Below, one piece after another: positions 9,230 to 21,953 of a stretch of 64,000 bases of DNA. The notes beneath the pieces were generated by a model. It was not told where the DNA came from and made no database searches. It saw nothing but the letters and a program-made list of their open reading frames with translations. The stretch's first letter is position 1, and each line of letters starts with the position of its first letter. Where the stretch lies: contig CM020618.1 in assembly GCA_009829735.1 (NCBI GenBank), positions 17,097,346 to 17,161,345 of the forward strand, given 5' to 3'. The position numbers and the translations under genes were made by a program. Origin of the DNA: Pyropia yezoensis. Its lineage: Eukaryota > Rhodophyta > Bangiophyceae > Bangiales > Bangiaceae.

Positions 9230-10330
9230 GGGTCGGGCCGGTGCTGCACAGCGACGATGACGGTGACGACGGTGACGACGACGACGACGATGGCGACGAC
9301 GGCGGCGGCAACGTCGGCGGCGGCGGCAACTTCGGCAGCAGCGGCAACGTCGGCGGCGGTGGCCACGTCGGCAGCAGCGGCGACGACGGCGAGTTTGGGG
9401 GGGGGAGGGGGGGACGGCAGTGGCGGTGGCGGCGACGGCGATGGCCGCGGCGGCGGTGGCGGCGGCGATGACGAGTTTTTGGGGGAAGAGGGGGGGGATG
9501 GCGGCGGCGACGCCAGCGGCGGCGGCGGGATGGACGGCAGCAGCGACGACGGCGGGTTGCGGGGGGGGGGGGGGGGGGGGCGGCGGCGGCGATGACGGCG
9601 GCGGCGGGGACGGCGACGACGCTGGTGGCGTCGGCTGCTGTGGCGGCCGGCCCGGCGGCCGAGGCGGAGGTGGTGACCACCCTGTCGGTGCCGGTGCCCG
9701 CGGCGCCGGCGACCCCGCGCACCTCGGTGCCCATGGTGGCGGCCGCCGTGGCCGACGAGGCTGCCATGGCGGTGGCTGCGACGGCGACGGCGATGGCGGC
9801 GGCGGCAGTGGCGGCGGCGATGACGAGTTTTTTGGGGGGGAGGGGGGGGACGGCGGCGGCGACGTCAGCGGCGGCGGCGGAATGGACGACAGCGGCGACG
9901 ACGGCGTGTTTAGGGGGGGGGGGGGAGGGCCGGTGGCGGCAATGAAGGCGGCGGCGGGGACGGCGACGACGCTGGTGGCGTCGGCTGCTGTGGCGGCCGG
10001 CCCGGCGGCCGAGGCGGAGGTGGTGGCCACCCTTCCTGCGCCGGTGCCCGCGGTGCCGGCGACCCCGCGCACCTCGGTGCCCATGGTGGCGGCCGCCGTG
10101 GCCGACGAGGCGGCCATGTTGACCGCGGCTGCAGCAGCGGTGATGGCTACGATGTTTGGGGGGAGAGGGGGAGAGGATGACGGCCTTTTTTGTTGGGGGG
10201 TAGGGGAGGGCGCCTGGTGGCGGCTGTGGGGATGGTCTTTAATCGAGGGAGGGTGCCCGCGATAGCGCGGCAGTGGTGACGGCGGCGGCGGCAGTGGCGA
10301 CGTCGGTCACCACGGCGGCGGTCGTGTAGT
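9230..10330. repeat. G-rich GGC/GAC repeat tract with a 350-bp tandem duplication
   Basis: Dominated by ggc/gac triplets and G runs of 7-18. A block beginning acgacgctggtggcgtcggc occurs at about 9615 and again at about 9965, and a block with gatgacgagttttt recurs near 9466 and 9817, so the period is 350 bp. Open frames here on both strands are Ala/Gly/Asp or Pro/Arg low complexity and are not supported as genes. Confidence 0.7.
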
Positions 10331-12820
10331 GGTTTTACGTACCTTAGGCGCCTAGCACCCAGAACACACAGAGAAACAACCCACCAAGAACGCGGGGAGA
10401 CAGGAGAGATACCGAACCGCCGACCGCCTGGCTGATTCACGCGGGGATCCGCGACCAGGACGACAGTGTTCAAGCACACGCAAGTCTGTTTTTTTTCGAC
10501 GGGGGAAGCAACGCGCACTCCCACGCACACTGTTACCCTCTCTCACCCGCACCCAGCAACCCTCCACACCGGGCCACGTGCGGGCCAATCAAAACCCTCC
10601 AACATGTCCGGAGGGCCCCCTCCCCCACGGATCATCCCTGCCAGCGGGGCAGACATCTCCAAGATACGGGGAAGAGGAGCCCCGCCGGACATCAGTGCCA
10701 ACACTCAAGATCTCCCCAATCTCACAATCACGCAAAATACACAATCAAAATCCAAACCCCAAATGCATCCCATCCCGGAATATTGACCAATGGCCAATTC
10801 CGGTCAGGGGAAATTCCCATACACTGGAAATCCCAACATGGGCTCCAGAACCAATGGCGACCCTGTCCCATCTCCATAGGAGGGGACCAATCGGAAGCCA
10901 GTAAAATCCCAAGGGGCCAAATCGGCCCCGTCCTCTTCACTAGGAAGGTGGGCACAGGGGTGCGACGCGATCTCTACGAGGTCCCCCTACGTGGAGGGCC
11001 CATAGGGTCCCTACAGGTCGACGCGGGGGCGGCGGTGGCCATTGAAGAGGCGGCGGTCACGGCGACCGCCGCGGCAGCTATCGAGGCGGTTGCAAAGACG
11101 GCCTGGCCACAGGCGGCTGTGGTGACGTGTTTTGGGGAGGGAGGAGGCGGGGACGGTGTTTTGGGGGGGGGGGGGGGGGCGGCGGGCAGACGGCCGTGTA
11201 GACTTTTTGGTGGGGGTGAGGCAGACCACAGGAAGATGTGGCCACGTTTTTTTGGGCGGCGGTGGTGCCGCCGCCGTTGTGGGAGAGTGAGAGCAGGGCG
11301 GCAGGCGGCCGCGGGGACGGTTCGCAGGGGGAGGGTGGGGGGACGGTGGGGACGCTTTTTGAGGGGGTCGGGCAGGTCGCTGGGGACGGCGGGGTCGGTT
11401 TTTTTCGCTGGGGGGTGTGGTGGCGGTAGCAGCGCCAGGGGGTGGAGGGGGAGGGTTCCAAGGGCTGGTAGCTGCCCATTTTTGGAGGGGGCGGGCTGGG
11501 GACGTTGATGGCTTTCTGCGTGGGGGGCATTCTAGTGACGCATGGCGGCGGTGTTTTGTTTGGGCGAGGGCGGCTGCGGCGATGGCGGGCGGTTCGATAG
11601 CTGGATGGGGGGGCGGGGGGAGGGTCCGTAGGCGTAAGGAGAAATGGGCAGGGTAAAGTCATTGCTTGAATTGGAGTGGAGCGGGTGGCGGCGACAACAG
11701 TGGCATTGGTGCTAGCCGCCGGCGCCGGCGCCCGCGTCAGCGCAGGCGCTTTTCTTTCCATTGCGGGCGCAGGGGGGCAGGCGCGGCGGCTCCACTGGGC
11801 AGAAGGGATATGAGGGACGGGGCGGGTAAATTCTGGTGCAGCAGGACAGAGAGGAAGGTGGTGTCGGGATGGTGCAGGGCGTCGTGCGGGCCCCATTTTG
11901 GGGGGGGGCATGGGATGGTCTGCCCGATAAGCCAAACAGCATCGAGGCACTTCGTGCTCAAAGCACGAAGTGCCTTGATGCGATGTCGTGCACTTCCGCC
12001 TCTTCTCGAGGCATGACCCCCCCCCACGCCACGCACATGTGAGACGCTTTCCCCCTTGCCTCCTGGGCCCGTGCACTGTCCGCGCCTGTCGAGAACCCAC
12101 TCCACCTGGGCATGCCGCCCCGCACTGCACTCCACCTGCCAAAGGTGGAACCGCCAGAGGGAAGCGGGCTGGGGGGGGTTGCCTCCCTGATGTGCCTGGT
12201 CCAGGAGAGGGGTCCACGAGGGGAAGCAGGGGGAGAGGCCCGCTTCATCAGGAGTATGAGGGGCACCTGCCCAAGATGCCACAACGGGCACTGGACACAT
12301 GAGGACCAGGCTTCTTCGTGGACCAATCAGGCGACCCCATGACATGGAACATTTACCCCAAGAACGGCGATCTCAAAAACGGTGACCCGCACACGGAAAA
12401 AAGTCCTCAAAACAATGGCCTCCAGCCGTCCCATGGCTCCTCTCTAAAATCGACTGCCCCTCTTCCAAGCCTCAGTTAGCACGTAGGCCAGGACCGACCC
12501 CCGAGCCGGGCAAATCAATGCGAAAAGGATGCCCCCATTTCAGGGTCGACAGCAGCCGGTCCACCCAGGGTGTCCCTGAAAGCGGTACGCCGTCCCGGGA
12601 CCCAAGGACCTCATGAGTTCGTATGGGGCTCTGTGATCCTTCTGTCAGCATGGCGCCCGTGGACCCCGCCACGGCCGGTGTGGAGCCCGGGCCCGAGACG
12701 AGAAAAACCTCCATGTATCTTTTTTGTGCAACGTACCATAAGTCTTGCCGAATCCATGTGACACTCTACTTAGTAGGTATAAGCCTCATCTCCCCGACAG
12801 CCGAAGTCGGTGTCGGTTGG
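10331..12820. other. Stretch without a recognisable gene
   Basis: 10331-11000 is mixed sequence. 11000-11650 is rich in G runs. 11650-12820 returns to mixed composition. No open frame has convincing codon texture or a recognised domain. The 3' LTR expected downstream of the family B pol stop (below 12825) was searched for by its ends and by internal sequence and not found, so the element's 3' end has been deleted or replaced here. Confidence 0.5.
11941..11979. repeat. Perfect-type hairpin, 18-bp arms, 3-nt loop
   Basis: Arms atcgaggcacttcgtgct and agcacgaagtgccttgat pair over 18 positions with one G-T wobble, around the loop caa. There is no T-run after it and no gene on either side to which it clearly belongs. 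Confidence 0.75.
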
Positions 12821-12824
12821 GTTG

Positions 12825-13417
12825 TTACAGTAGGCGGCGTCGCCTCATGTAAGGCATGAGAAGTTGGCGGGGTATATTCGCCGCCTGCTCCCAGGTGGTT
12901 GAGTAGTATCCGACCCACATCACCAGTACCAGAGTCCTGGTACGTCCGGGTCGGTGTGTCCGACTACGCTCTCTACTTGGTATGGAATCCTATCCAGCCC
13001 CTCCGGGTCATCTGACCGGTGGGTAGTAAGAGCTTCATGTAGCAACCTAGCCGGTACCGGCTGAGGCTGATCCGGCTTCGGAGCAGGTGTCACATCATTG
13101 TGATTGATGCGTTGTATCTCCGTATCGGAGTGCAGGATGACAGAGTGATCATCTCTGTGTAGTATCTGGTACGGTCCCTTGACCGGTTGCATAAGCTTGT
13201 TCCCTTGGAACTCCTGGTGTCTGATAAAGACCCAGTCACCTGTTCCCAGGGTTGCGTTGCGTACCCGTAGTCGGGCGTCGAAGTTCTTCTTGAATCGAAG
13301 TTGTGTTCGGTCAAGGGCACCCTCAAGCTTAGGTATCATCCACGACAGCTTGGCCAACCAAGCTTAGTGGAGTCGTTCCGCCGTTCGGCCCTTCGGTATG
13401 TCATACCGAGTGCATCT
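12825..13417 (-). pseudogene. pol: Family B pol, C-terminal part of integrase and chromodomain
   Basis: Continues the integrase reading frame that breaks off at 22797. Just after the junction a TAA at 13364-13366 interrupts the frame. After it comes the integrase C-terminal domain with GDWVFIRHQ and GPYQILHRD signatures. A one-base shift near 12915 then leads to a chromodomain-like segment ending at a TAA at 12825-12827, with YYSTTWEQAANIP visible. The length and order match a normal chromovirus Pol C-terminus, so only the frame is damaged. Confidence 0.85.
13413..13417 (+). repeat. Target-site duplication CATCT, left side of copy 2
   Basis: CATCT directly precedes the 5' LTR. The same five bases follow the 3' LTR at 22797-22801. 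Five bases is the usual Ty3/gypsy duplication size. Confidence 0.92.
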
Positions 13418-13886
13418 TGTGGCAGTATTGGCCCCCAGGTAGAGGGGCAACACGTGCCATGCAAGGGGCGGCAGGCCACTAGCCTGATCCGTTCCTCCCC
13501 CTGCATTTGGGTCCATATTCCCTAAGTTTGGGATAGTTAGCTTAGTAGTAAATCCAACTTGGATTTGAGGGTTTTCTGCATTTATCGTCTTGAATTTTCG
13601 TGTGGCCCGGTGGGCAGGTGCTGGGGTGGGAGATTCTGAGTGGCGAGATTCTGAGGGGACCCTGGGGGGATAAGGGGAGGGACAGCGGGGCTTGGCCCTG
13701 CGTCCCCGTCCCGACCAAGAAACTGTTGGACCACACACCATCTTCTTGTTTGTCAGTGGGGGGATTGCCCCACAACAGGGATAGAGTGTGTGCGACTTGC
13801 ACTTCTTCCGGTTCTCCCGACACGGGAGGCAGCCCTTGTACACCGCCCCAACTTGGGTGCCGTGTGTGCGAGAGGTTTTTGCCACA
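13418..13886 (+). repeat. 5' LTR, family A copy 2
   Basis: 469 bp, TGTGGCA...TGCCACA. It differs from the 3' LTR at about five positions. Transcription of the element should start within it, but no TATA box is obvious. Confidence 0.95.
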
Positions 13887-13888
13887 TT

Positions 13889-13907
13889 TGGTGGAGCAGC
13901 AGGGGAC
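13889..13907 (+). other. Primer-binding site, family A copy 2
   Basis: TGGTGGAGCAGCAGGGGAC, two bases after the LTR. Identical to the site in copy 1 and in family B. Confidence 0.87.
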
Positions 13908-14005
13908 AGAGGTAAACTTTACCTCCGGGTGCACCCGGGTGTAGGGGGCCCTCTGTCTCAGAGGAACGGTGGGCTTGGACCGTGTCATACGGATCGTTCG
14001 CCAAC

Positions 14006-15954
14006 ATGGCTATTTCGGACCCCCCGTCGTCCGGGGAGTACACGGGTGACGCACGTACTTCAGTGCCTTTGAATACTGGTGAGACACAGGTGGGTTAACC
14101 TGGGGTCGCAGAGGAACTAGAGGTCCCTCAAGCCAGCAGGAATGGAAGTGCGGGCGGGCAACAGGCCACCCCGACTCAGTCGGGAGTTCACTCGGGTGAC
14201 ACTTCTGATGTGCGTGGGCCGAAGTCTGGCCACCGTGTGGTAAGCTCAACGGGAACGTCCCAAGGGGTGAGGACTGTCCCCGCGGGTTCCACTCGGGTTG
14301 GAGCCAACTTTGGCTTGGAGCCGTCGCCAACTAGGCTATCGGAGGACGGCGGACCTCCGTTGGTCGGCGATGGGCTCGCGCCCATGCCCCCGGTTGAGAC
14401 CCCTGAGGATCGTGGCTACCCCTCAGGTAGACTCCCGGAGGCGGACCGAGACTCAACTGGAGTCGACAATCCACTCCTCGCGGAAACTGTCCGTCGGGAG
14501 GCGACCAATGTGTTGCGGCAGACTTTGCCGGACCTGGTGGTCACGATGACGAATACAATTCTGAATCAGACTGTGGCGAGTTTGCCAGATGGGCTTTTAA
14601 TGTCCAGACCGGATTGGGGCTTCCGAGCCCGCAGGCGCAGGAGGAATCCCTCCTCACGCCTATCTCAGGTCGCCCCGAGCTGGGGGCGACACCTGTGACT
14701 CCCAACCAGGGAGCCACACCATATCCGGTGGGGCGTACGCCCTTCACGGGGGAGTTTCCCCCGGAAACGCCGGCGGCCACAACAAGCGCGCCGCGCCAGA
14801 CCAGGGGCATTGAGGATCAACTTACCTCAGTGCTTCAGCGGCTGTTCCCTCAACTTTAGGTGCCGCCCAAGATCCAGGTAGCCAATCCGGTCTACCAGAG
14901 GATCTTTGACTGTGAGACCTACGCCCATCACAACAAGTCGGTGGCGCATGGTCCTTACCAGGCCCAAGCCATCGGCCGTGCCAAGAAGAATGTACTTCAC
15001 TCTTTTGGGCACAAAGCGGAGTGGGATGGAACTCTCCCCCTCCGTGTCCTTGAGTTCCTACGTCGTTTCACAAAAGCCTGTGACGACAATGCCATAAGTG
15101 AAGGCATGGCTTTTTACATGCTACAGGAGTTTACGAAGGGCGACCTGCGGACAGAACTTATGTCCGTCATGCCCAGCTCCTCAAGTGGAGGCGCTGGTGA
15201 GGTGACGTCCTATTTGGAGCTCGTCAACTGGTTGTTGAGGGCCATGGTGGATGAAGCAGCGTTGGCTTCTCAAGTTGAGGAGTTTACGCAAGCCCATCAG
15301 GAAGAGGCGGAGGACGAGTTGTCCTTTGCGGAGCGAGTTAGTAAGCTCATTAATCTCTGTGGGTTTCTTCATCCACAAGCTGTGGTGAAGAGCCGGTTTG
15401 TGGAGGGACTCCATTGGTCAGTCCGGATGGAGACCCGGGAGCATAACACTGCCCGGGCGACCCTGGCCGAGTTGGCTAGGTTCGCTTACTGCAGAGGCGA
15501 GGCCTACCGCAAGTTGCGGGAGGAACAACGCCAGGAGCGTCAGGCCGAGTTGGCCAAGGAACGTGAGGAGGCGCGCCAGGCCAGAGAGTTGAGAGAGGCA
15601 CGCCGAATCCGCAAGGAAAGGGTGGTAGCTGCCGTGGGAACTTCCCAGGGTATCTCTTCGTCTTCCCCAGTTGGGAAGACCCCTCCGGGAACTGACAATC
15701 GGTGTTGGAACTGCAACTCCGATGGACACTGGGCATATGATTGCCCCAAGTTGAGTAAACGCATCCAACAACTTGTTAAGAATGCGAGTAGAAAGTCGGC
15801 TACGAACGAAGTACGTTCACGCCGCGAGGGTGGGTCTCGACCGGTCGTCGCGGTCGCCACCCCCTCGGCGGAGGGGGTGGACACGTCGTCCTCGGACTCG
15901 TCGTCTTCCCCTTCGCCCTCAGATTCGGACGCCAAGTCGGCGGGAAACGAATGA
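14006..15954 (+). pseudogene. gag: gag of family A copy 2, disrupted
   Basis: Co-linear with the intact Gag of copy 1. It starts with ATG at 14006, has a stop TAA at 14096-14098 and a 2-base insertion near 14594 that changes frame. A further TAG lies at 14857-14859, just before a long uninterrupted stretch (14860-15954) holding the capsid region and the CCHC knuckle (CWNC...H...C). The last part still ends in the ATGA overlap with pol at 15951-15954. Confidence 0.92.
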
Positions 15955-18900
15955 CCGTTGGAGCTGGCCGTCTGAAGCTCACAACGGCAGCCTCGGCCAA
16001 GTGGGTCAAGAGGACGAACCAACCGTGCCGGATACTGCGGCGACCTAAGGGAGTCCGCCCACCTCGGGTAGGACTCCCCAAGAACGTAAACCCACGTCGG
16101 GTCATCGCGGTGCTGACGGGTGAGAACTTCCAGGTGGCTGGACGGGTGCAACTTGCCTTCGGCCGCGCCTGCTGTGCCTGTATCGTACTTGATACCGGGT
16201 TAGGAGCCTCCTTGATACGCAAGTCGCTATTACCAAAGGAGATGAAGCTCCAAATCTGGAGGTCTAAAGCTGACCATTCTGATCGGTATCAATGGTGGGG
16301 TACTTCCCATCGTTGGTGCCGTGACCCTACCAACTAGGTTGGGGACCCATAAGGTCGACGTGACCTATGGAGTAGTTGAGAATATATCGGTACCCCTGCT
16401 TCTGGGTACCCCTTATGTTGTAACTCAAGTGCCTTTGATTTGTGGCCCTGAGTACTGGGTCAAGTTGATGAATGGGGAAACCATCCCCATCCTGGGTAAG
16501 GGAAAGTCTGTGGCTCCTGTGACAGTCTCACAGTCGAAGCCTGTTTGCTCTGTGAGAGAAGGGTTTACTGCTACCCTGCGTTTAGCCCGTAAAGTCACGT
16601 TGCCCCCCAACTCGGTGGCGCACGTTGACGTTGTAACTGATTATACGGGGAACGGGTTGGTGCACCCTCACCCCCGTCTTGCTCGCAAGCACCAAGTGCA
16701 TGTTGCCCTTGGCACGATGGACTCCAAAGCCGGAGTCCCGTGGAGGATCCAGGTTATGAACCTGAGCTCGTCGCCCAAGTACTTCAAGTCGGGAGCCAAG
16801 TTCGGCTGTATCGACGAACAGGAGGGACCGGTAGTAGCGGTCACCCTCAACGCGGGCGCGAGTAGCGACCCGAAGTCCGGAAAGGAGAAGCACCAAGCCA
16901 AGTCGGCCGCCTCTCCTCGGCCCCATGTGAGCATGGAGGGTGTTCCACCCAGGTTGAGGGTTCAAGTTGAACGCCTCTTGGACCAATATCACAGGTTGTG
17001 GGATGGTCAATTGGGACTCATGAGAGCCACCCAACACCGGATCGAGTTGAAGCCCGGTGCACCCCCTATACGCCAACAACCGTATAGGGGAGGACCCCGT
17101 TCAAGGGCCCTCGTTAAGGAGCAAGTTGCTCGCATGGAGGCCCTCGATGTGATCGAGGCCAGTAACGCCGAGTGGGCGAGTCCGGTGGTTATCGTCCCCA
17201 AAGTTGATGGGACCCCACGGTTCTGTATCGACTACCGTAAGCTCAACGAGAGCACGGTGAAGGACAGTTATTCCCTACCTAAGATGGATGACTGTCTGGA
17301 CTCTCTGGGGGAGGCAAACGTGTTCTCTACCCTGGACTGTAACGCAAGGTACTGGCAAATTCCCATTGCCCCGGAGGACAGGCATAAAACTACCTTTACC
17401 TGTCACTGTGGTACCTACCAGTGCAAGCGTCTACCGTTTGGACTGTGCAACGCGCCGGCAACTTTCCAGCGCGCAATGGACATGATTCTGGCCGAAGTAC
17501 GGTCGCAGATCTGTCTCGTGTACCTAGACGATATCATTGTGTTCGTCCGAAGTCCGGAGGAACACATTGTCCCTCTTGGCCAGGTGTTCAAGGTACTTGC
17601 TGACGCCGGTGTGTCACTGAACGCGAGTAAGTGCCACCTCTTCACTCAAGAGGTGGAATACTTGGGACATGTTGTCCGTCCGGGGCGTCTCAGTGTCAAC
17701 GAGAAGAACTTGAGGGCCATCCGTAAGGCTCAGTACCCCCGGGCCCAGACCCAGATGAGGAGCTTCCTCGGGATGTGTAACGTGTACAGACGTTTCACCA
17801 AGAGCTTCGCCAAGGTGGCAAAGCCGTTGAATGAGCTAGTTAGCTCAACGCTACCGAAGAACCTGCCTCCCCCAAGTCGGGTGGAGCAGGAATCCTTTGA
17901 GACTCTTCGGGACCTTCTGCTGAAGCCCCCCATCTTGGCTATTCCCAGGTTGGGAGGCCACTACATCCTGGATGTGGACGCTAGCTACGACCAACTTGGT
18001 TGTGTGTTGCTTCAGCAGCAGCCGGACAAGGAGTACTTGCCGGTAGGATACTTCAGCAAGGGGCTGAACTCGGCCGAGAAGAACTACGGAGTCACCGAGT
18101 TGGAAGGACTCGCAGTGGTGTGGGCGGTGACGCCACTTCGTCACTACCTAGAGGGTGAGAAGTTCCTCATCCGCTGTGACCACCGCGCGTTGCAGTTCAT
18201 CTTTAAGACGGATTGTACGAACACTCGTCTCAACCGGTGGAGGGTGCGACTGGCACCCTTCAACTTTGATATTGAGTACCGACCTGGCAGGCAACATGCC
18301 CTTGCCGACGGCCTCTCTCGGGTACCTACCGAGGGGCTGGACACTAACCCAGTCGATGAGGACATCCCCATCGTGGGGGTAGTCACGCGCTCGGGTCAGG
18401 CGTTGAACCCCGAGGCGCCAGGGAACAAGAAGTACTTGCCCCTGTCCCTGGACGAGGTGGTGAAGGCCCAGGCCGAGGATCCCTTCTGCAAGTCGCAGAG
18501 GGATACACTGGATACAGTGGCTGAGACGCGGTTCTTTCTGGGAGACGACGGCCTCCTCATGAGGAGGGGGGTATTCTAGGGGACCGAACAACTTGTCGTC
18601 CCCGCATCCCTCAAGGACAGTATTCTTGAGAGGGAGCGTAACGCTCCCACAGGTGGACACCTGGGGTCTAGTAAACTGTACCAGACCCTGAGGACCAGGT
18701 ACTACTGGCCGCCCATGGTGGTGGACATCTATGGTTGGGTGGCTGCCTGCACAAGATGTGCGCAGAACCGTCTGATGGAACGGCGGCCTACTACGGCTAT
18801 GGTACTGTTCCCGGCCAAAGAGCCCTTTGCCGCGTTGGCGATGGACATCCTTGGGCCACTGCCAGTGACCGAGGAGGGCAACCAGTACCTCCTGGGTATC

Positions 18901-19931
18901 TGTGACCGCTTCGCGAAACTCACGCGAGCGATCCCACTGGCCGAGATCACGGCCATGTCGGTCGTGTCAGTCTTTCTAGATCACTGGGTTGCCGCGTATG
19001 GCATTCCGGATAGTACACTATCGGACAACGGACCGCAATTTGCGTCTGTACTGTTTCAGGGAGTGCTGGATATGTTGGGGGTTAAGGCAAACTATGCCAC
19101 CCCCTACCACCCACAAACTAATGGGCAGGTGGAGCGCTTCAACAAAACTATTGTTCGGCAGCTGCGCCACTATGTGAGTGAGCATGTGAAGACGTGGGAC
19201 CAATACATTTCTATTCTTACCACTGCCTACAATTCGCAGGTTCACTCATCTACCGGGGAAGTACCCCTCGCTTTTGTGACCCCCGTCGCGTGCGGTCTAT
19301 TGCCGTGCGGCGGCCGCTCCCAACTAGGGAGGATGGTGGCAGTACGCCTACTACTGAGAGTAAGGCGGAGTTCGCTGCTAGGCTTGAAAAACTCATCCCT
19401 AAAGTCAAGGCTGAGATGGACAAAGCACAAAAGCGCTACAAGCGTACCTTTGACAAAAAGGTGCGCAATGCTAAGCATGTCCCCGAGCAGGGTGACTGGG
19501 TGCTGGTACACTCACACACCCCAACTGGGGGTAAGTTGGTATTCCAGACGAAGGGGCCGTACCAGGTCCTTCGTACTGATGGGCGGCGTTTCACCATCGA
19601 AAGTGACGATGGGGTCCGCACAGCGAACGGACAGGACGTGGTCAAAGTTGCACCACCCCCTGCAGGCGACCCAGCTTGGGCGCGGGCGCTGGACGCGTGG
19701 CGCCTCCCCTCGCTGCCTGCGGCCAAACAGGGCCCGCAGGAGTACGTGTTCGATAAGTTCATCGACCACGGCTGGGATGAGGACACTAACCGCCTCATGT
19801 TGAGGGTGCGTTGGTTCGGCTACAAAGCCAAGGATGATACGCGGGAGTATGTGGAGGACGTTCCCGCTGAGAAGGTCCGGGCATACTGTGCCCGGAATGA
19901 GATTGATCCTAACAGCCCCCCCTCAACGTGA
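15951..19931 (+). pseudogene. pol: pol of family A copy 2, disrupted
   Basis: Same domain order as copy 1: protease DTG, RT with YLDD, RNase H, integrase HHCC and D-D35-E, chromodomain. Breaks: a 1-base T insertion at about 16276-16278 after the protease, a CAG-to-TAG stop at 18577-18579 between RNase H and integrase, and loss of one C from a run of six at 19280-19284 in the integrase C-terminal part. The protease motif reads DTGLG rather than DTGSG. A homopolymer miscall could explain the last break. Confidence 0.93.
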
Positions 19932-20042
19932 GGGAAGGCCGAGTAGCAGTGCCAAAAGAGTGCTTCAAGTCGAAGTGGTACGCAGAGTGGCTTTTAACTA
20001 CAGCCCTAACCCTCACACTCTCACAACAAAGGCAGCTGCCAA

Positions 20043-21953
20043 CTAGGCATGCATGCTAGACTCTCCAACCCCACGGCCCTCGCCCTCACGTGGAGGCGAG
20101 CGGCGAGACCCACGGCGATAACACTCCCAACGAGTCGGCGGGGCCGGCGGCTCCAAGTCGGAACCGTCGCGCCCCTCTCGGTCGCGCAAGTGGCGACGAC
20201 CACGGCTGTTCTTCTGCTTAGTCTTGCGCGCAAGTTGGCGACGCAGACGCCGGACCGACTCCGACTCTGACGGAGTAGAGGATTCCGAGACGGAGTAAGA
20301 CAACTCGTCTTCCGACTCGGAGGGAGAGCGCCGGGAGCGTCGGCGACGACGGCGAGGAGGCGAGTATGCCCGGCTCGCGCGACGTTTGCTACGCCCAAGT
20401 GGGGCTGGCTGGGGCATAATAGCCCCAATGCGAGCCAACTCGGCCGTCATAAACTCCGCCACAGACTCGCAACTCGCGGTCGCCACTGCCGTACGAACGC
20501 GCTCCTCAAGTTGAGGAGTCTCGGAAGTCTGAAGGGTTGCGGTCGACGCGGCCAACCAGGATATGGTGCGCACCAACGTGGTGATCATCATCTCTGAGGT
20601 CAGAGGCGTGGCCGGTAACACCAACTTGGGGTATACCGACAGGAGGGTGGCCCCCAAGTTGGGGGACACCGGGGTGGATGACTCAACAGCCACGCTAATC
20701 GGGATGTCCCCGTGCGGCTGGTAGGGGACAGGAGGAAGCGGAGGGGCACGCCGAGGTGGCGGTTGCCGGGTGTAACTGCGACCCCGACTAAGGGCCCCCG
20801 CAGTGGGTTGAGTCATACAGTCATAATGTGAGGGCACGGCCATAACTATGGCCTTGTCCGGGGGTGGCGCAGTGTGGCGATCCACCCCCGGGGCATACGG
20901 GTAGTCCCCGATGCCCAACCCCTCTCGTAGGACCACACGGCCGTCGTGAAGTTCACGAGCGACCCACACGAACTGGCGAAGCGCGCCATCGTCCTTGGGC
21001 CTACGAGTGGGGCGGCGCAACTTGTGCCCGATGCTCTCCCACTCGATACACTTGTGGAGGCGAAGGATCTCCTCAAGTAGAGTGAGCTGTCCTGATGAGC
21101 ATCCCTCAGGAACTAGCTGAGGGGTGAGCTGTTCCAAACCTTGGATAAGCCGAAGGGGGAGATGCCAGAGCATTCCCCGCCGCTGGACACAGGACACCCA
21201 GGTCGACATGACCTCGAGGAGCTACTGGGTGGCCAACATGGCCCACACCAGGTGATCAGGGCCAGCCACCAACATGGTGGAGCCAAAGTGGTCAAGCAAC
21301 CGGGGTAGCAACGCAGGGAACCCGTAGGGGACCTCAACTTGAGGCCACCACTCGGGCTTCTTCGGGTAGTACTGCTCCTTACTGGCAGCAGACTGCTGCG
21401 GAAACTCAAGTTGAGCCGAGGTCACCAAGTAGGGACCTCGCCGGAAGTCCTTCTCCATCCGCGCATCAAAGTGATGAGTGTGCGGGTCAGCCTCGTGAAG
21501 GTACGGGGGGCGAGTTGCCACCGCGTCCCAAGTGAAGGTCGGCAAGTCGCCGGGACCCGGGATAGTTCCCCCGCGGTCCACCATAGCCTTGGCTCGCTGA
21601 ACGTCCTCAACCTCCTCATCGTCCAGGAAGGCAAACTGGTCCGTTCTGAAGCCGGCAGGGAACCCGACCCTACGGGGATACTTCTCCCGTAGGCGGTCCC
21701 ACACCCGACCCATCGCTGGGCCAAGTCGGCCACAGCGAAGAACAGTCAACCCCTCCTCATACAGAGGCCAAGCGGGGTAAAACCACCGCCCCAAGGCCTC
21801 ACGCGGGACAACTTGTCCCACCTCCGGGGAAGATCCCGCCGTCAACCCAAAAGCCGGGTGACGCGGGAGTCCCATCCCCCGGAGCGATCGCGGAGCCCCC
21901 GCCGGAAGTCCCGGCGGGCGCGGCACCGTAGGAGGTGTCCCCCATACGTTCAT
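20043..21953 (-). pseudogene. Antisense third ORF of family A copy 2, one internal stop
   Basis: Same position and orientation as in copy 1: stop 111 bp beyond the pol stop and converging with it. About 636 residues from the ATG at 21953, interrupted by TAG at 21222-21224 where copy 1 has TGG. The C-terminal Arg/Ser-rich tail is kept but varies more than the N-terminal two thirds. Another ATG at 21987 opens a different frame whose product looks equally natural, so the true N-terminus may require a frameshift correction. No known family recognised. Confidence 0.7.

Noticed and set aside
9004-12744. Possible DNA transposon: 9004-9038 and 12711-12744 are similar in inverted orientation (about 33 of 38)
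   Set aside because: No target duplication, no transposase and the similarity stops at once; more likely related retroelement tails.
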